Shown piece by piece: positions 63,004 through 64,000 of a DNA stretch of 64,000 nt; positions within the stretch are counted from its first letter, which is position 1; each line of letters opens with the position of its first letter. Under the pieces are notes generated by a model. It had not been told where the DNA came from. It made no database searches and worked only from the letters and a program-made list of their open reading frames with translations. The translations under genes were made by a program, and so were the position numbers. The stretch is from Nitzschia sp. pyKryTriq1 (taxonomy: Eukaryota; Bacillariophyta; Bacillariophyceae; Bacillariales; Bacillariaceae), in the NCBI GenBank assembly GCA_956465555.1, contig OY101122.1, positions 1,499,001 to 1,563,000 on the forward strand, written 5' to 3'.

Positions 63004-63960
63004 ATGACGTCTCCCTCGACCTTATTTTCTGTAGCTGGAAAGAATGTGTTGGTCACTGGTGGATCGCGAGGAATTGGATTGATGATTGCCAAGGGATTTC
63101 TCCGTGCGGGTGCCAACGTTTTGCTCACGAGTCGCAGCGAAGAGGCTTGCAAAGAAGCGGTGGAATCCATTCTTCAAGAATCATCAAGTACTAATAATAA
63201 TTCCGCCGCGACCTGTCGATATCTAGCCTCTAATGTGAGCTCCCGCGCAGGATGCGAGCAGCTAGCGGAACAAGTCGCCGAGATGTTTGACAATCGATTA
63301 GATGTTCTCGTCAACAACGCTGGAACCAGTTGGGGTGAGCCTCTGGAGCGAAAATCGGGAAAGGCGAACTGGGGATTCGATAAAGTCTTGGATTTGGTAC
63401 GTGGGGAAGAAATCAGGGAAAATCTGGACAGTCTGTTTTCAGTTTGGAATCGCAGCATCTCATTTTTCTCTCGGACCCTGCTATTCTGTTTCGATACAAC
63501 ATTCTAGAATGTCAAGGGCATGTTCTATTTGACAAGAGCTTGTATTCCTATGTTGGAAAAATCAGCAACGGTAGAAGATCCGGCGCGCATCATCAATATT
63601 GGATCTGTAGTAGGATTTGTGCCCCAAGCAGCCCCGACCCACGCCTACGATGTCAGCAAAGCCGCCGTGCACCAACTCACCAAGAAATTTGCGGCCGACC
63701 TCGCCCCGAAACACATTACTGTCAATTGTCTGGCACCTGGATTCGTTCCCTCGCGCATGTCGGATGGTTTGGCAAGTTGGGGGGCTTCTCGGGAGGTTAT
63801 TGCGCAAAATGTTCCTCTCGGAAGGATGGGCAATGAGAATGATATGGCTGGAGCCTGTTTGTATTTCTCGTCACAAGCGGGAGCATGGTGTACGGGAGTG
63901 ATACTCAATGTCGATGGAGGAGCTGTCGGAGCCTTGCAGATTCCACTGTCGAGCCTGTAG
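63004..63960 (+). CDS. Short-chain dehydrogenase/reductase
   Basis: Exons 63004-63396 and 63508-63960 (intron 111 bases, GTACGT..TTCTAG) give 281 residues; the junction rebuilds KVLDLNVKGMFYLTRA. Classical SDR signatures are present: the cofactor loop TGGSRGIG, DVLVNNAG, the active-site Ser in IINIGSVVG, and the catalytic Tyr and Lys in AYDVSKAAV, with PGFVPSRM following. This is a classical NAD(P)-dependent SDR close to 3-oxoacyl-reductase/gluconate dehydrogenase types. The Arg in GGSRGIG and the TSRSEEAC segment suggest NADPH preference. No targeting peptide is obvious. The substrate is unknown. Confidence 0.93.
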
Positions 63961-64000
63961 GGGGTGATTCCTTGTTCGGTAAAGGATCCAGGATTCGGTG

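Noticed and set aside
1-64000. tRNA, rRNA and CRISPR features
   Set aside because: I looked for tRNA box A/B patterns, rRNA cores and spaced direct repeats and saw none that I could support.

Overview
The window reads as nuclear DNA of a photosynthetic stramenopile, most likely a diatom. Reasons: compact genes with short GT-AG introns (58 to about 230 bases), a nuclear gene whose product starts with a signal peptide and a plastid-targeting motif of the ASAFAP type (18106-17382, SAFAP), and several single-domain voltage-gated cation channels of the kind known from diatoms (EukCat type). I cannot name the species.

Layout. 1-530: edge fragment of a fossil LTR-retroelement gag-like region. 1052-6857: coiled-coil/MORN protein, KIN17, and an RFTS-like protein. 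6858-8721: spacer with a broken HTH gene. 8722-14372: cytosolic threonyl-tRNA synthetase and a calcium-dependent protein kinase. 15277-18106: DHHC palmitoyltransferase, a small basic protein and a plastid trigger-factor N-domain protein. 19945-22510: eIF4A-III-like helicase and an RCC1-like protein. 23698-29040: two large, acidic, unrecognised proteins. 29360-36871: an F-box/PDZ-like/ankyrin protein, a small UBA-like protein, nitronate monooxygenase and ATG5. 37005-57407: four single-domain, six-segment voltage-gated channels, interspersed with two transposon-derived genes (a zinc-ribbon/DDE-like/exonuclease chimera and a PHD-BED-hAT protein) and a membrane pseudo-phosphoesterase. 58390-63960: a multi-pass membrane protein, a selenoprotein U (in-frame TGA as Sec), a histidine-phosphatase and a short-chain dehydrogenase.

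The most striking items are: the cluster of four divergent channels within 20.4 kb, falling into two classes of selectivity-filter length; the SelU gene, invisible to ordinary gene finding because of its TGA; the chimeric DDE/DEDD-exonuclease protein; and a GTAC-based palindromic repeat (GTACCGGTAC, GGTACC, CAGTACCCGGTA) that recurs in most intergenic spacers and is nearly absent from exons.

Most spliced structures below were assembled by eye from GT-AG signals, frame continuity and family similarity. No alignment, expression data or database search was available. Several open reading frames that extend to GTG or TTG codons were trimmed to the first plausible ATG or extended through an upstream exon.
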